This document shows positions 32,824-41,384 of a stretch of 64,000 bases of DNA, in pieces; position 1 is the first letter of the stretch, and every line of letters begins with the position of its first letter. Where the stretch lies: contig CACZZF010000012.1 in assembly GCA_902785575.1 (NCBI GenBank), positions 95,921 to 159,920 on the forward strand, read 5' to 3'. The position numbers were made by a program, and so were the translations under genes. Source of the stretch: an uncultured Bacteroidia bacterium (GTDB lineage Bacteria; Bacteroidota; Bacteroidia; Bacteroidales; UBA932). The notes under the pieces were generated by a model. That model saw nothing but the letters and a program-made list of their open reading frames with translations, ran no database searches and was not told the origin of the DNA.

Positions 32824-35187
32824 ATGGCTGATCAAAACACAAGTTCAAAGAATAGAAACAACCAAGTCAACTTGGTTGATATCTTGCTGTACCTCCTGCG
32901 CTACTGGTATTGGTTCTTGCTCTGCATCGGAATCGCGGTCGGGATCACATATTACTACTACGCCAAGACTCCTTTTGTCTATCGTAGCGATGTGACAGTG
33001 GTGATCAAAAACCCCGAGAACACCCAAAGAACCGTCAGGCTTGAGAACTACAGCAACAACATCAACAACGTCAACATCACCACGCAGATTCTCGAGTTAC
33101 GCTCGAAATCGTTGGTGCAAAATGTTGTGGAGGCCCTTGACGTCGATTTCGACTATACTATCCATAAAGGCTTGAGGGATATTGAATTGTACCGTGACTC
33201 ACCTGTGTGGATCGACCTCGAGAGGAAAGATGACAACCTCCCGGTATTCTCCGGAAGAATCGTTCTGAAGGACGCGTCTAATGTCGCCCTGCACATCGAT
33301 AGCGGAAAGGCAATCGAAGCCGCCTTGGGAGACACGATTTCCATCGGTGGCCGCTCCGCGGTACTGAGACCCGGAAAAGGCTACTCACCCGAATGGTACG
33401 GCAAAGCAGTGCAAGTCAGGAAGATTCCGACATCTAGCGCGGTTAATGCTTTCCGATCAAGGCTCAGGGTTACCCAAGCACAATCAGATGAATCGATTCT
33501 CACCATTTCCCTTCAGGATTACTCTTTGGAAAGGGCCAATGACTTCCTGGTCATGCTGGTTGAGAAATACAATGACGATGCTATCAGGGAGAAAAACAGG
33601 ATAGCGGTCCAGACAGCCGCTTTCATCAACGAAAGGATCGGGATCATTGAGGAGGAGCTCGGCGATGTTGAGAAGGATCTCGCGAAGTTCAAGAGTTCCC
33701 AGAGGCTTATGGACGTCGACGAGACCGCCTCGGGGTATCTCAGTGAGGCTAGGGTATACGACACCGAATTGCTTGGCATCGAGACTAGACTGGCGATGGC
33801 CGACTACATCAGGGATTATGTCACAAAGCATTACAACTCTTTCGACATGATTCCTTTCAATACCGGGCTCGATGATCGAAATGCCGACCAAGCGATAGCC
33901 AAATACAACGAGCTTGTGTTGACAAGGGAGAAACTGGTGGAAGCCAGTAGTACGGAAAGTCCTGCGGTTAAGCAAGTTGAGTCTTCGATGCTCGCGATGA
34001 AAAACAACATCATCGGAATCATCGACAACCTTAAGGTTGGCCTGGATATCCGTAAGAAGGACATTCAGAAGCAGGAGAACGCTTCCCTTAAGAAATTCAC
34101 CGCGATGCCCTCAAAAGCGAGGGAAATGCTCTCTATAGAGCGTCAGCAGAAGATCAAGGAATCGCTATATATGTTCCTGCTTAACAAGCGAGAGGAGAAC
34201 GCTTTGACACAGGCTATGGTGGACAATAACGCAAGAATGATCGACACTGCGGAAGGATCTTCTGTTCCAGTCTCTCCGAGCAGGGAAAAGATGATGATCC
34301 TGGCTTTCTTGATCGGAATTCTTATTCCCACTATCATCCTCCTTCTCAAGTTATTCCTCGACACAAGGGTCCACACCAGGAAAGAGATTGAAGAGACTAT
34401 CTCTGTACCATTCCTAGCTGAGATCCCGCTCAAGAAGAAACGTAAGAACAAAGGAGGAAAAGAGTCTCTGGTTGAATACGACCCCAATTCTAAGGGCATA
34501 TTCACCGAGGCGTTCAGGATGATGTGCACTAACCTGGACTTCATGAAGCCCACCGGCACCGGAAGCGCTGTGGTCTCAATGACATCAGCCTCCGTTTCCG
34601 CAGGAAAGACCTTTGTGACCGCCAATATGGCTGCCTGTTTAGCGGATGCGAAGAAGAAGGTGATCCTGTTGGATCTTGACCTCAGGAAGCGCACCCTGTC
34701 AGCCCACTTCGGATTGAGGAAACATGTGAACGGAGTATCAAATTACATCTACGACGAGGCTATGACTCTTGATGATGTGATTAAGAAAGACATGATTCCT
34801 GGGGTTGACTTCATCCCGGCTGGCCATACTCCCCCGAACCCCGCTGAGCTTTTAAACCGACCTCGTTTCGAAACCCTTATCAACGATCTTAAGAATGTCT
34901 ACGACTATGTCATCCTCGACGGTGTTCCGTTTAATGTGGTGGCTGACCCGATGGTCATCAACAGGGTTGTGGACATGAACCTTTATGTCATCAAGAGCGG
35001 CCAGATGGATCGCAGGGGACTTCCGGATGTCGAAGAGCTCTACAACAGCGGCCGCCTGAACAACATGGCCATCGTGCTTAATGGCTCAGAGATCGTAAAG
35101 GGCTATGGCTACGGGGCTTACGGCTATGGATACGGCTATGGATACGGTTATGGCTATGGCTACGGCTATGGTGAAAAAGATGATTAA
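32824..35187 (+). CDS. Wzc-like chain-length determinant / tyrosine autokinase
   Basis: 787 residues. N-terminal Wzz domain with first membrane helix about 22-42, long periplasmic coiled-coil region, second helix near 490-510, then a cytoplasmic BY-kinase domain: Walker A SASVSAGKT (Lys about 595), Walker A' VILLDLDLRK, Walker B YDYVILDGVP. The C-terminal tail is an almost pure Tyr-Gly run with 11 tyrosines (about 760-783), the autophosphorylation cluster. Controls chain length and export with Wza. The tail is coded by a hexanucleotide-like repeat (35098-35172). Confidence 0.93.
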   Translation: MADQNTSSKNRNNQVNLVDILLYLLRYWYWFLLCIGIAVGITYYYYAKTPFVYRSDVTVVIKNPENTQRTVRLENYSNNINNVNITTQILELRSKSLVQNVVEALDVDFDYTIHKGLRDIELYRDSPVWIDLERKDDNLPVFSGRIVLKDASNVALHIDSGKAIEAALGDTISIGGRSAVLRPGKGYSPEWYGKAVQVRKIPTSSAVNAFRSRLRVTQAQSDESILTISLQDYSLERANDFLVMLVEKYNDDAIREKNRIAVQTAAFINERIGIIEEELGDVEKDLAKFKSSQRLMDVDETASGYLSEARVYDTELLGIETRLAMADYIRDYVTKHYNSFDMIPFNTGLDDRNADQAIAKYNELVLTREKLVEASSTESPAVKQVESSMLAMKNNIIGIIDNLKVGLDIRKKDIQKQENASLKKFTAMPSKAREMLSIERQQKIKESLYMFLLNKREENALTQAMVDNNARMIDTAEGSSVPVSPSREKMMILAFLIGILIPTIILLLKLFLDTRVHTRKEIEETISVPFLAEIPLKKKRKNKGGKESLVEYDPNSKGIFTEAFRMMCTNLDFMKPTGTGSAVVSMTSASVSAGKTFVTANMAACLADAKKKVILLDLDLRKRTLSAHFGLRKHVNGVSNYIYDEAMTLDDVIKKDMIPGVDFIPAGHTPPNPAELLNRPRFETLINDLKNVYDYVILDGVPFNVVADPMVINRVVDMNLYVIKSGQMDRRGLPDVEELYNSGRLNNMAIVLNGSEIVKGYGYGAYGYGYGYGYGYGYGYGYGEKDD
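35098..35172 (+). repeat. Hexanucleotide (GGCTAY-like) repeat coding the Tyr-Gly tail of Wzc
   Basis: Twelve consecutive six-base Gly-Tyr or similar units, broken once by GGGGCT. Slippage by whole units would change the number of phosphorylatable tyrosines without a frameshift. Confidence 0.75.
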
Positions 35188-35195
35188 GGAGCGTT

Positions 35196-35609
35196 ATGAC
35201 CATCGCGGTTGATTTTGACGGTACAATAGTAGAGCATAAGTACCCTTCTATCGGTCGTGAGAAACCATTCGCGATCGAGACGTTGCTTGAGCTCTCCTCA
35301 GAAGGCCACAAGCTTATCTTATGGACAGCCAGAGACGGTGAGCTACTTGAAGATGCCATCCGGTTCTGCAAGGAAAGGGGCCTGGAGTTCTATGCGGTCA
35401 ACAGCAATTACCCTCAAGGAGCCTTATTCGCGGACAGATCCGACAAGTCCAACAAGGTAATCGCTGACATCTACATTGACGACAAGAATCTCGGTGGGCT
35501 CCCCGATTGGGGAACCATTTATGAGATGATTTCCAACAAACCGCCCCATCGGCACCACAAGAAATCTTTCTGGAAAAGATTGTTTGGCAAACATCACAGG
35601 ACAAGATGA
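35196..35609 (+). CDS. Small HAD-like hydrolase
   Basis: 137 residues. HAD motif I DFDGTIV at residues 6-12, motif II in LILWTARDG near 42-50, Lys near 88 in DKSNKV and motif IV IYIDDKNLGG near 93-102. It has no cap domain, like the small Bacteroides HAD phosphatases of unknown substrate. The last 25 residues are very basic with His clusters (PPHRHHKKSFWKR). It lies 8 nt after wzc and overlaps the PqqD-like gene by 4 nt, so it is co-expressed with the export genes. Substrate unknown; a sugar or polyol phosphate would fit the context. Confidence 0.75.
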   Translation: MTIAVDFDGTIVEHKYPSIGREKPFAIETLLELSSEGHKLILWTARDGELLEDAIRFCKERGLEFYAVNSNYPQGALFADRSDKSNKVIADIYIDDKNLGGLPDWGTIYEMISNKPPHRHHKKSFWKRLFGKHHRTR

Positions 35610-35860
35610 GATTGCGGGAGGATTGCAAGGTCATCAGCCTTAGGGGACATCACCTTCTGTCAACCGGTGAGAAGACAATGGAAGTCAATCAGTCTTTCGC
35701 CGAGATATGGAAGATAGCCGCATCAAGTCCATTCTCAATAGAGTCCCTGACAGATCAGGTCATGGATTTATATGATCTTGACCGGACTGATGCGGAACGG
35801 GAGACTTCCAGCCTCATAGAAATCTGGAAGACTTATAACCTTCTGGAAGATAGTGACTGA
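35606..35860 (+). CDS. PqqD-like (RRE-fold) small protein
   Basis: 84 residues. MEVNQSFAEIWKIAASSPFSIESLTDQV and the acidic, helical C-terminal half match the PqqD family, a winged-helix fold that in RiPP pathways binds leader peptides. Here it follows a HAD hydrolase (4-nt overlap) and precedes a nucleotidyltransferase (8-nt overlap). No radical-SAM enzyme or precursor peptide is visible. Similar PqqD-plus-nucleotidyltransferase pairs are known beside polysaccharide loci in this phylum, with no established role. Assignment rests on pattern and size. Confidence 0.65.
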   Translation: MRLREDCKVISLRGHHLLSTGEKTMEVNQSFAEIWKIAASSPFSIESLTDQVMDLYDLDRTDAERETSSLIEIWKTYNLLEDSD

Positions 35861-36863
35861 CACAGTCGTCAAAGAAGCCTTTCTCGCTCTAGTAAGGCGA
35901 GGATTAAAGACGGGGAAAGGAGGATCTTTCCCCGCCCTTGACATAAGGCAATGGGAATGTGTTCTCGAACTGGGAACGGCTCAAGGAGTAACAGGTCTTC
36001 TGTTCTCCGGAGTTGAGTCATTGCCTCCGGAAATAGTTGTCCCAGAGCAGGTAATCTTTCGTCTCATGGTGGAGGCTGACAGAATCATGAGAAAGACCGG
36101 GAAGGTTTCAAAGGCCGCTGACAGTCTCGTCAAAGCTCTCGAGGCGAAAGGTCTTCATCCTATCATAATGAAAGGCCCTGCTGTGGCAGCCTACTACCAG
36201 GACCCGAACCTCAGGGAGAGCGGTGACTTGGACATATTCCTACGGCCAGGAGAGTTTGAAGCGGCAGTTGATACACTATCTATCAAGGATTATCATAAAG
36301 ATCCTGACGGGAATATCCTTTATTCTTGGGAAGGTGTGCCTATTGACCAGCATCCTCGCTATTTCGACCTTCACAGCAAGAAGTCTTTAGAACTGGAAAC
36401 CGACTCTCCTGAGGCGCGACTTCTGATGCTTTCGCTCCACATACGAAAGCACTGCATGGGAGCAGGGGTCGGTCTAAGGCAGATTTGCGATATGGCAATG
36501 GCTTATCGGGCATTGCTCAAACAATCTGACAATCAGCGACTTCTTGACTTGTATAAGGAATCCGGATCAAGCAAGTGGAATCTCCTGCTGGCATCGTTCA
36601 TCAAGGAGTATTTAGGAGATATCCCTCTCCCCTACCCAGATGACCTATCCCTGCCCGATTCCGTTCCACTTTACAAGATTGTATTCTCGGGCGGCAGTTT
36701 CGGCCATTATGACCCGTCAAGAAAAGACGCCCTTAAGAAAGGTGGACCATCCAGAAAACTTGACACCCTGACCAGGATAGTCCATCGAATCCCATTCTCC
36801 CTTAGCTATGCATCCAAAGAGTTTATTCCATATTTGTCCGCTCTATTGAGAGGAAATATCTAA
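35853..36863 (+). CDS. Nucleotidyltransferase family protein (NTP_transf_5-like)
   Basis: 336 residues starting at GTG 35853, inside the PqqD-like stop region. HPIIMKGPAVAAYYQDPNLRESGDLDIFLRPGEFEAAVD (about 104-142) contains the G-D-x-D metal motif typical of the uncharacterised nucleotidyltransferase family found next to PqqD proteins. IDQHPRYFDLHSKK and LSLHIRKHCMGAGVGLRQICDMAMAYR follow, also conserved in that family. Target of nucleotidyl transfer is unknown. It is the last gene of the right operon and faces the fimbrillin operon across a shared palindromic terminator. Confidence 0.75.
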   Translation: MTDTVVKEAFLALVRRGLKTGKGGSFPALDIRQWECVLELGTAQGVTGLLFSGVESLPPEIVVPEQVIFRLMVEADRIMRKTGKVSKAADSLVKALEAKGLHPIIMKGPAVAAYYQDPNLRESGDLDIFLRPGEFEAAVDTLSIKDYHKDPDGNILYSWEGVPIDQHPRYFDLHSKKSLELETDSPEARLLMLSLHIRKHCMGAGVGLRQICDMAMAYRALLKQSDNQRLLDLYKESGSSKWNLLLASFIKEYLGDIPLPYPDDLSLPDSVPLYKIVFSGGSFGHYDPSRKDALKKGGPSRKLDTLTRIVHRIPFSLSYASKEFIPYLSALLRGNI

Positions 36864-36886
36864 GTATACGATGACACTCTAAATAC

Positions 36887-36918
36887 AATCGAGTGAGGCC
36901 AGCTGGCCTCACTCGATT
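36887..36918. terminator. Bidirectional palindromic terminator
   Basis: A perfect 32-bp palindrome: AATCGAGTGAGGCC, AGCT, GGCCTCACTCGATT. The stem is 14 bp with a 4-nt loop, followed by short T/A-rich tracts on both sides. It lies between convergent genes ending at 36863 (+) and 36942 (-), so it can stop both operons. Confidence 0.85.
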
Positions 36919-36941
36919 GCTTTATATAAAACTCGCGACCA

Positions 36942-38936
36942 CTACGGAATTGTCAAGGTCAATTCCGTAGGAGTAAAGTACCCTTTCATATCAGAGATGA
37001 GGATCTTTGTACTATTACCCGAAGACTTGGTCGTGAGAAGCGTGATCTCATACTCTGTCTTATAAGTGATCTCTCTTGTGGCTGGATCAATTGTGTAATA
37101 TGACATGCCAGGGCGAGCGGAAGAATAATCGATCGTATAAATATAGTAGAAAGAGTTCTTTCCCCGCTTTGAAAGGAACTGAGAAGGACCGCTCTCGACT
37201 GGGAGGTCAGGCGACGTTGAAGACAGGGTATTCTGTTCCGCCTCAATACGTACCTGGATCGGGAACAAGGAAGCGGGAAGCTTCTCGTCAAGACCAATTT
37301 TGATTTTGACAGGCTTGTCTGTAGCATCCGATGTGGGCTTGGATGTAATAGCTGTCGAGCTGGTAAACACAAGGTTTCCAATTACGTTAACAGTAACCTC
37401 GCGGAAAAGGGCGCGACCACCTGATCCGACTTTGCCCTCAACACGGAATATACCCTTCTGGAGATTGGCAGTGCGGGCCTTCAGGCTAAAAGTGATCTTT
37501 CCAGTATTATAATCGACAGAGTAAGTGTCAATAGGATTCACATATCCGGCAACATCTTTCTTGGTCACAGATATCGTCACATTGCCAGTCGACTTCGTAA
37601 CATGAGTATTAGGAGCGTTGGCATCGTCGGGAACAAAGTAATAATTCAACACCTGGCCGGTTTCTTCACCAAGGAAAGTTTGGTCCATGTAATCGACATA
37701 AATTCGCGAAACTCCATTGGATATCTCGTTAAGTGAGGAAGTCTCAAGGGAAGATGATATGTTGCCAAAATAGTCGCCGTTGAAAGCGGCCTGGGCATTC
37801 GCATAACCAGCCTCGTTTAAACCATCAATACTAACAGTGTACTGAATGTTTCGCAGGATCGGAATATATTCACCTTCATTATCAAGGATCTCTATTTTAT
37901 ACCAATAAGTGTTGCCAGCAAGAGCAGGGGGTACAGTACCCGGTGTCTCACCCGCAGCAGCACACGCTGCCTCGTAAGCAGACTGGTTTTTCCAAATAAC
38001 CTTAGCGACCACGGATGTCTGGTATCTCTCAGGAGTAGGACGCTCAAACATATACTTGGCCTCTCCTGAGTTGACAAAAGCCGGACTCGAAGGCCAAGTA
38101 TGATTAATCTGGGCTGTTTCCGGCATATAGCCTATATAGGTTCTGGTCAAATCATTGTAGAAAACACCTTTAGCAGCTCCGTCATATTCATCAATCTTCG
38201 TATAGGTCTCGGAAAACTTGTAATGGTCGCCAACCTGGCCGGAGACGGAAAGGTCGTATGGTGCCACGGAGCCCTGATCAGGATAATTGATAAGTGTCCA
38301 TTCGCCAACATCGAACATTTTCGAACCGGAGTTGACCACTATTTTGGCGTAATTACGTACAAGATAGACGGTTTTCAGTTTGGCGACAGATGTCGTGTCC
38401 ACAGTATAGTTGCCATTACCGTCAAGGACATAGTCACCGGCGGTATTCTTCTGTGCGAGAATACCTCCAGGCAACTCTATCCTCTGCCAATACGCTCCCT
38501 CTGTTCCGGAAGTGACCATGTTGGGAAAGATATTCCACTCATAGTCAAAAGCAGGTGGATTATTATTCTCAGGAGGATTCGCTATGAAATGAAGGGTTCG
38601 GGACTCATCCACAAGCGGAAGCATCACCGAATACGTTTTCTTGTTAGCGGATCCGGCTGTCTCAAGATTTACGATAGTGGCCGGCATCCAATGCTGAAGG
38701 TACAGACCTTCTCCGAACACAGCGACGTACATGTTGTTGATGATAGGATTCTCCGCCATCTCGGCACGGGTCATCGGCGGAAGGTCCGGAAAGTCGACTG
38801 TGAACTCAACCTTGACCATGGTGCCTGGAGCCGGGGCCTCAGATGTGGTCAAGGGATCATCCATCACTTCACTTTCGCTATGGCAAGCAGTAAAGGCAAA
38901 TGCTGCAGCCGCAAGTATATATATGATCTTTTTCAT
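36942..38936 (-). CDS. Fimbrillin-like surface lipoprotein (Mfa/FimA-type), third of three
   Basis: 664 residues. Lipoprotein signal MKKIIYILAAAAFAFTAC, Cys 18. The N-terminal region contains TMVKVEFTVDFPDLPPMTRAE, where the Arg is typical of the gingipain-like processing site of FimA/Mfa1 pilins, and LVRNYAKIVVNSGS. The remainder is beta-rich immunoglobulin-like sequence with poorly conserved strands. It may be a pilus anchor or accessory subunit. It sits 12 nt after the 807-residue lipoprotein gene, last in the operon before the palindromic terminator. Confidence 0.7.
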   Translation of the reverse strand: MKKIIYILAAAAFAFTACHSESEVMDDPLTTSEAPAPGTMVKVEFTVDFPDLPPMTRAEMAENPIINNMYVAVFGEGLYLQHWMPATIVNLETAGSANKKTYSVMLPLVDESRTLHFIANPPENNNPPAFDYEWNIFPNMVTSGTEGAYWQRIELPGGILAQKNTAGDYVLDGNGNYTVDTTSVAKLKTVYLVRNYAKIVVNSGSKMFDVGEWTLINYPDQGSVAPYDLSVSGQVGDHYKFSETYTKIDEYDGAAKGVFYNDLTRTYIGYMPETAQINHTWPSSPAFVNSGEAKYMFERPTPERYQTSVVAKVIWKNQSAYEAACAAAGETPGTVPPALAGNTYWYKIEILDNEGEYIPILRNIQYTVSIDGLNEAGYANAQAAFNGDYFGNISSSLETSSLNEISNGVSRIYVDYMDQTFLGEETGQVLNYYFVPDDANAPNTHVTKSTGNVTISVTKKDVAGYVNPIDTYSVDYNTGKITFSLKARTANLQKGIFRVEGKVGSGGRALFREVTVNVIGNLVFTSSTAITSKPTSDATDKPVKIKIGLDEKLPASLFPIQVRIEAEQNTLSSTSPDLPVESGPSQFLSKRGKNSFYYIYTIDYSSARPGMSYYTIDPATREITYKTEYEITLLTTKSSGNSTKILISDMKGYFTPTELTLTIP

Positions 38937-38947
38937 CTTGTCAACAA

Positions 38948-41371
38948 TTAATAAGATACAACGTGTCCATTGGGATGATACTGATAAGTAGGGGTGACAG
39001 GTTCATCGCCCCAGTACCAGAGGTCATAGACGAAACGGACTGACTTGGTCTCATTATTCGTCCGATTTCGGAACGTCAGGTTATCTGCCGTTGAATTTGG
39101 CATATCCAAAAGTCTACCGCTTCCGGACCAATATTCAGTATCGGTCGCATAAAGGTTAGGAATGGTACCATCCTTCTGTCTTGCGACAATAAAGGCCATC
39201 TCAGCTTCAGTGGGCAATCTCCATCTACCAGCAGGATACCCAGCTTCCTGGTAAGTCGCAGCACGTTTGACGACCTGCTCCCAGGTGAGGCCACCATTAG
39301 CGTTCAGTGCGGAAGAGACGAGGAAATGAGGTGAAATCATGTTCCTGTCGGTCTCCGATTGGGATGATATGAGGATATCTCCAGCGCTTCTCCAGTTGGC
39401 GGTAACATCGTCATAAACGGTGACAGTTCCGAATCCTCCACTATATGCGGATTCTCCGGTCAGGTATGGATCAAGACTCCAGCCTGTATTAGCTCCGGAC
39501 GCTTTGACACGGGGATCCGCAATCTTGTAATACGTTTTTGTGCCGTTAACGTAATAATATTTATTTGTCTCACTGAAAGCCGTGACCGTAATATCTGTTG
39601 TGTACCAATTTCTGGAAATCGATTCATCAACATTGGATCCGTCGGTGATAGAGCCATATTGGTATTTACCAAGTCCATGGGTGTTAAGTAGTGCATCAAA
39701 GATACTATTTGCGCGAGAGGTATAATTATACACGTCAATACCATTTCCACTAGCAAGAAGGCCATTCGCCCATCCATTTCGGCTGTGGTAAAAGCCTTGA
39801 GAATTAGTAGTTCCAAAACCAGGATTTTGAGAAACCCTCGCAAAATGGCCATTTACAAACACATCACCCGCTGCGGCCTTCTTAAGCTCGATGGCAGGGT
39901 GCTGATAAATAGTCACCTCCTCGCTCTGGGAAGTTTTTTCGGTGTTTGCGATCGTCAACTTGATTGTTCGCATGACATAGATATCCGCCATAGAATGGGT
40001 GAACTTCACCACTTTGTTATCCGAATCAGGAACCAGAGTGTAGGTATGATTATCACTTCCTCCCGCATCGTATACTGATGTACTATCTGTCCCGGTGAAA
40101 TTCTTGCTGTTGGTCACATCAGTCGCACCGGAATAATCAATGTACGTAATATTGGTGAAATACGCCTTAACCTCAGCATTGCAATAGTACGGAATGGAGA
40201 TATTGTCATCACCATAAATGTGGTACACCGTGCCAGGCACATAGAAATACTTAGCGGAGTTAAGGCCAGAACCGGAGAACCAAGCTGGCTCGGCCCAGTC
40301 GGCAACGCAGTAGTTTCCAGTAACCACCACATAATCCTCCTCGGTGCCACCAAGGACTCCAACTTGAACTATGGCCTGATACCAGCAGTTTCGGTCAAGT
40401 GTCAAATTAGTGTGGACAGGGATCTTGTAGAAGAACTGCGCCACATCCTTGACCGTGCTCCTCCAGCTCATGTGAAGCTTGAAGTACGGCTCACCGTTGT
40501 CATCAACGGTCCAAGTCTGGGGATAGGTATAGACCGGATCAGTGGTGTATGATAAAACCGAGTTATCAGCAGCCGGCGTGAAGGGATAGCTGGTCGGATA
40601 AGAGAAATAGCTTCCACTTGTGTTTGCTGACCTTGTCACAGGATTGGCCTGAACCGTAGTGTTGTTGAGAGCGTTGACATAGTATATCTCTAATGTGTGC
40701 TCAGGCTCAGGAGTCCAAGTCTCAGCGTTGCCGAAAGAGTCAGTGGTCTGGATTGACGGATCGAAATTGAGAGTCAAAGTGAGCTTGACTGCCAAGCGGC
40801 TAAGCTTGATGGTCATCACATTGCCATTAACGACATTGAGGACATCATCTTTCTTTGAAGGGCTGAGCTGAACCGTGTACTTCTTAGACTCTGGATCGTA
40901 TGAATCCATCACGAAGCAGTCCGGAAGGGATGAGTCCGCATAAAGGGCCTTGTTAACCGGCCAGCCGAGGATATCCTCAAGTGTGGGGTTGGTGTTGGCA
41001 TGGTCCACAGTCCCTGAATAATTCGCGAGGATATAGACATACGATGTGCCCTTTAAACTGGCGTAATCCGAGTTGCCCGCAACGTCAAACTCAATCAGGA
41101 ACCTGCCGGATGCGGGAGCCTGCGCTCTACCGTGGACACCCAGTGGCTGTGTTCCGGCCTCGTCGGCAAAGAAGAAATAGTCGACGTGCTTGATTGTATT
41201 CTCATTATAGTTGTCATCGCCTTGAGAACGTGTCTCCAAGCCCCCGCAACGCACATCCAAAGTGAACGAGGATATGCCGTTGTCTTCCCGCATTATCGGT
41301 TCATCCATTCTCGCACAAGAGAGGGCGGCAAACGCCACGAGAAGAGAGATTATATATTTGGTTGTTTTCAT
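38948..41371 (-). CDS. Large fimbrillin-like lipoprotein with C-terminal FISUMP-type domain
   Basis: 807 residues from ATG 41371 (ATG 41380 is an alternative). Signal MKTTKYIISLLVAFAALS, then Cys. The N-terminal part has GLETRSQGDDNYNENTIKHVDYFFFADEAG, typical of Mfa2/FimB-like fimbrillin domains. The C-terminal 230 residues change to a FISUMP/DUF1566-like module: GRWRLPTEAEMAFIVARQKDG and TEYWSGSG. Such modules occur at the ends of surface lipoproteins and tip proteins. Length and the extra domain suggest a tip or adhesin subunit. Four nt separate it from the 497-residue gene's stop. Confidence 0.7.
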   Translation of the reverse strand: MKTTKYIISLLVAFAALSCARMDEPIMREDNGISSFTLDVRCGGLETRSQGDDNYNENTIKHVDYFFFADEAGTQPLGVHGRAQAPASGRFLIEFDVAGNSDYASLKGTSYVYILANYSGTVDHANTNPTLEDILGWPVNKALYADSSLPDCFVMDSYDPESKKYTVQLSPSKKDDVLNVVNGNVMTIKLSRLAVKLTLTLNFDPSIQTTDSFGNAETWTPEPEHTLEIYYVNALNNTTVQANPVTRSANTSGSYFSYPTSYPFTPAADNSVLSYTTDPVYTYPQTWTVDDNGEPYFKLHMSWRSTVKDVAQFFYKIPVHTNLTLDRNCWYQAIVQVGVLGGTEEDYVVVTGNYCVADWAEPAWFSGSGLNSAKYFYVPGTVYHIYGDDNISIPYYCNAEVKAYFTNITYIDYSGATDVTNSKNFTGTDSTSVYDAGGSDNHTYTLVPDSDNKVVKFTHSMADIYVMRTIKLTIANTEKTSQSEEVTIYQHPAIELKKAAAGDVFVNGHFARVSQNPGFGTTNSQGFYHSRNGWANGLLASGNGIDVYNYTSRANSIFDALLNTHGLGKYQYGSITDGSNVDESISRNWYTTDITVTAFSETNKYYYVNGTKTYYKIADPRVKASGANTGWSLDPYLTGESAYSGGFGTVTVYDDVTANWRSAGDILISSQSETDRNMISPHFLVSSALNANGGLTWEQVVKRAATYQEAGYPAGRWRLPTEAEMAFIVARQKDGTIPNLYATDTEYWSGSGRLLDMPNSTADNLTFRNRTNNETKSVRFVYDLWYWGDEPVTPTYQYHPNGHVVSY

Positions 41372-41384
41372 CGCAAGCATCTTC

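Noticed and set aside
35606..35860. RiPP biosynthesis cluster based on the PqqD-like protein
   Set aside because: No radical-SAM enzyme, cyclase, protease or precursor peptide nearby; kept only as an unexplained trio.
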